Below are positions 33,439 to 33,928 of a DNA stretch of 33,928 nucleotides, piece by piece. Within the stretch, counting starts at the first letter, position 1. Every line of letters begins with the position of its first letter. The notes under the pieces are model-generated. The model had not been told where the DNA came from. It saw nothing but the letters and a program-made list of their open reading frames with translations, and did no database searches. A program made the translations under genes and the position numbers. Origin of the DNA: Aquabacterium sp. Its GTDB lineage: Bacteria; Pseudomonadota; Gammaproteobacteria; Burkholderiales; Burkholderiaceae_C. The stretch spans positions 1 to 33,928 of the forward strand of contig NZ_JACMNS010000002.1 of NCBI RefSeq assembly GCF_014378415.1. The letters run 5' to 3'.

Positions 33439-33928
33439 ATGAAGGTCTGGGACCACGGCGTACGCTGGCTTCACTGGACACTGGTGATGGCCATCAGCGT
33501 CGCCTGGTTGAGCACCCGGGGGCTGGGCTTTGTACAGCTCCACGAACCTGCGGGCTATGTCGCGCTTGGGGCGGTCACCGCACGCTTGGTCTGGGGCTTC
33601 ATTGGCAGTCACTACGCGCGGCTTTCACAGTTTGTGCGTGGCCCATCAACCACCCTCCACTACGCCCGCCTGCTTAAACGCAAGCAGGAGCCCCGTTACA
33701 TCGGCCACAACCCTTTGGGCGGCTGGATGGTGGTGGCGCTTCTGGCGTGTGTTGCGGGCGCGGGCTTCACTGGCTGGCTGTACACCACGGACATGTTCTG
33801 GGGCATGGCCTGGCTTGATCAACTCCACAGTTTTCTCGCATGGACCTTGCTCGTGTTGATCGCGCTTCACCTGATCGGCGTCATCTTCACCAGCCTTCGC
33901 CACCGCGAAAACCTGGTGCGGGCCATGA
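33439..33928 (+). CDS. Cytochrome b561-like membrane protein, C-terminus outside the window
   Basis: A frame open from ATG 33439 to the end of the window (163 codons). Sequence begins MKVWDHGVRWLHWTLVMAIS and continues with transmembrane segments and heme-candidate histidines: WLHW, LHEPAGY, then ALLACVAGAGFTGWLYT and DQLHSFLAWTLLVLIALHLIG. The layout WDxxVRxLHW...LHxxxGY...HxxL...HLxGV is typical of bacterial b-type cytochromes of the Ni/Fe-hydrogenase-type/b561 family. It probably passes electrons across the membrane, perhaps reducing ferric iron near the siderophore receptor; this is inferred from the operon. It directly follows a PepSY gene. Confidence 0.88.
   Translation, partial: MKVWDHGVRWLHWTLVMAISVAWLSTRGLGFVQLHEPAGYVALGAVTARLVWGFIGSHYARLSQFVRGPSTTLHYARLLKRKQEPRYIGHNPLGGWMVVALLACVAGAGFTGWLYTTDMFWGMAWLDQLHSFLAWTLLVLIALHLIGVIFTSLRHRENLVRAM

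Noticed and set aside
31964..33481. 505-codon minus-strand frame opposite the receptor end, piuC and PepSY genes
   Set aside because: Antisense to three genes with clear family signatures and no motif of its own.
1..33928. Search for CRISPR arrays, tRNA and rRNA genes
   Set aside because: No regularly spaced repeats, cloverleaf-like segments with conserved T-loop bases, or rRNA-like conserved stretches were found by reading.

Overview
The window looks like chromosomal DNA of a GC-rich betaproteobacterium of the order Burkholderiales, probably Comamonadaceae or a close relative. This is inferred from codon use, from the short BamE/DapB/ExbBD and HPF/EIIA-Ntr/HPr-kinase arrangements, and from protein style; no rRNA or tRNA gene is present to confirm it. 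Long antisense open frames are common because of the base composition and were not annotated.

Layout. 1-4875 (minus): an amide/nitrogen operon with aliphatic amidase (amiE), a MoxR/CbbQ-type AAA+ ATPase, a CbbO/NorD-type VWA protein, then a NitT/TauT-type substrate-binding protein and the first codons of its permease. The first three genes overlap by 1-4 nt, and a sigma54-type promoter lies ahead of the transporter genes. 5002-9434: an acyl-CoA ligase with a palindrome-covered promoter, a frameshifted aldehyde dehydrogenase, a DUF962 protein and an MTA/SAH-nucleosidase-like protein. 9431-10067: a decay zone with remnants of a DUF6691 (YeeE-like) membrane protein and of a WYL regulator, ending at an orphan terminator. 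10274-12477: a two-component pair whose regulator carries its BetR-type DNA-binding domain before the receiver. 12504-18464: purT, an orphan HigA-like antitoxin, amn, and a bamE-dapB-exbB-exbD housekeeping run. 18646-21229: fur, then hprK, ptsN and hpf. 21732-23540: a PglL-type O-oligosaccharyltransferase.

23688-25269 is the most unusual part. It holds a secreted alpha/beta hydrolase with clear resemblance to PET hydrolases and polyester-degrading cutinases. Next to it, across a perfect terminator hairpin, is a shortened membrane-anchored lipase-chaperone (Lif/LifO)-like protein. The hydrolase has only one cysteine, so it can form neither of the disulfides known from the PETase family, and the chaperone lacks much of the canonical Lif fold. 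A convergent AraC-type regulator follows.

26421-27733: a roughly 1.2 kb lower-GC segment carrying a higBA toxin-antitoxin pair. It is flanked by two 91-bp direct repeats of the moaC 3' end (3 mismatches) and has a pair of TGATCCA repeats spaced 11 bp near each end. It looks like a very small integrated element without its own recombinase.

28224-33928: a periplasmic M48 metalloprotease with TPR-like tail, then an iron-uptake cluster. This consists of two Fur-box promoters, a TonB-dependent siderophore receptor interrupted by an in-frame amber codon, a PiuC-type dioxygenase, a small PepSY protein and a cytochrome b561-like protein that runs off the window.
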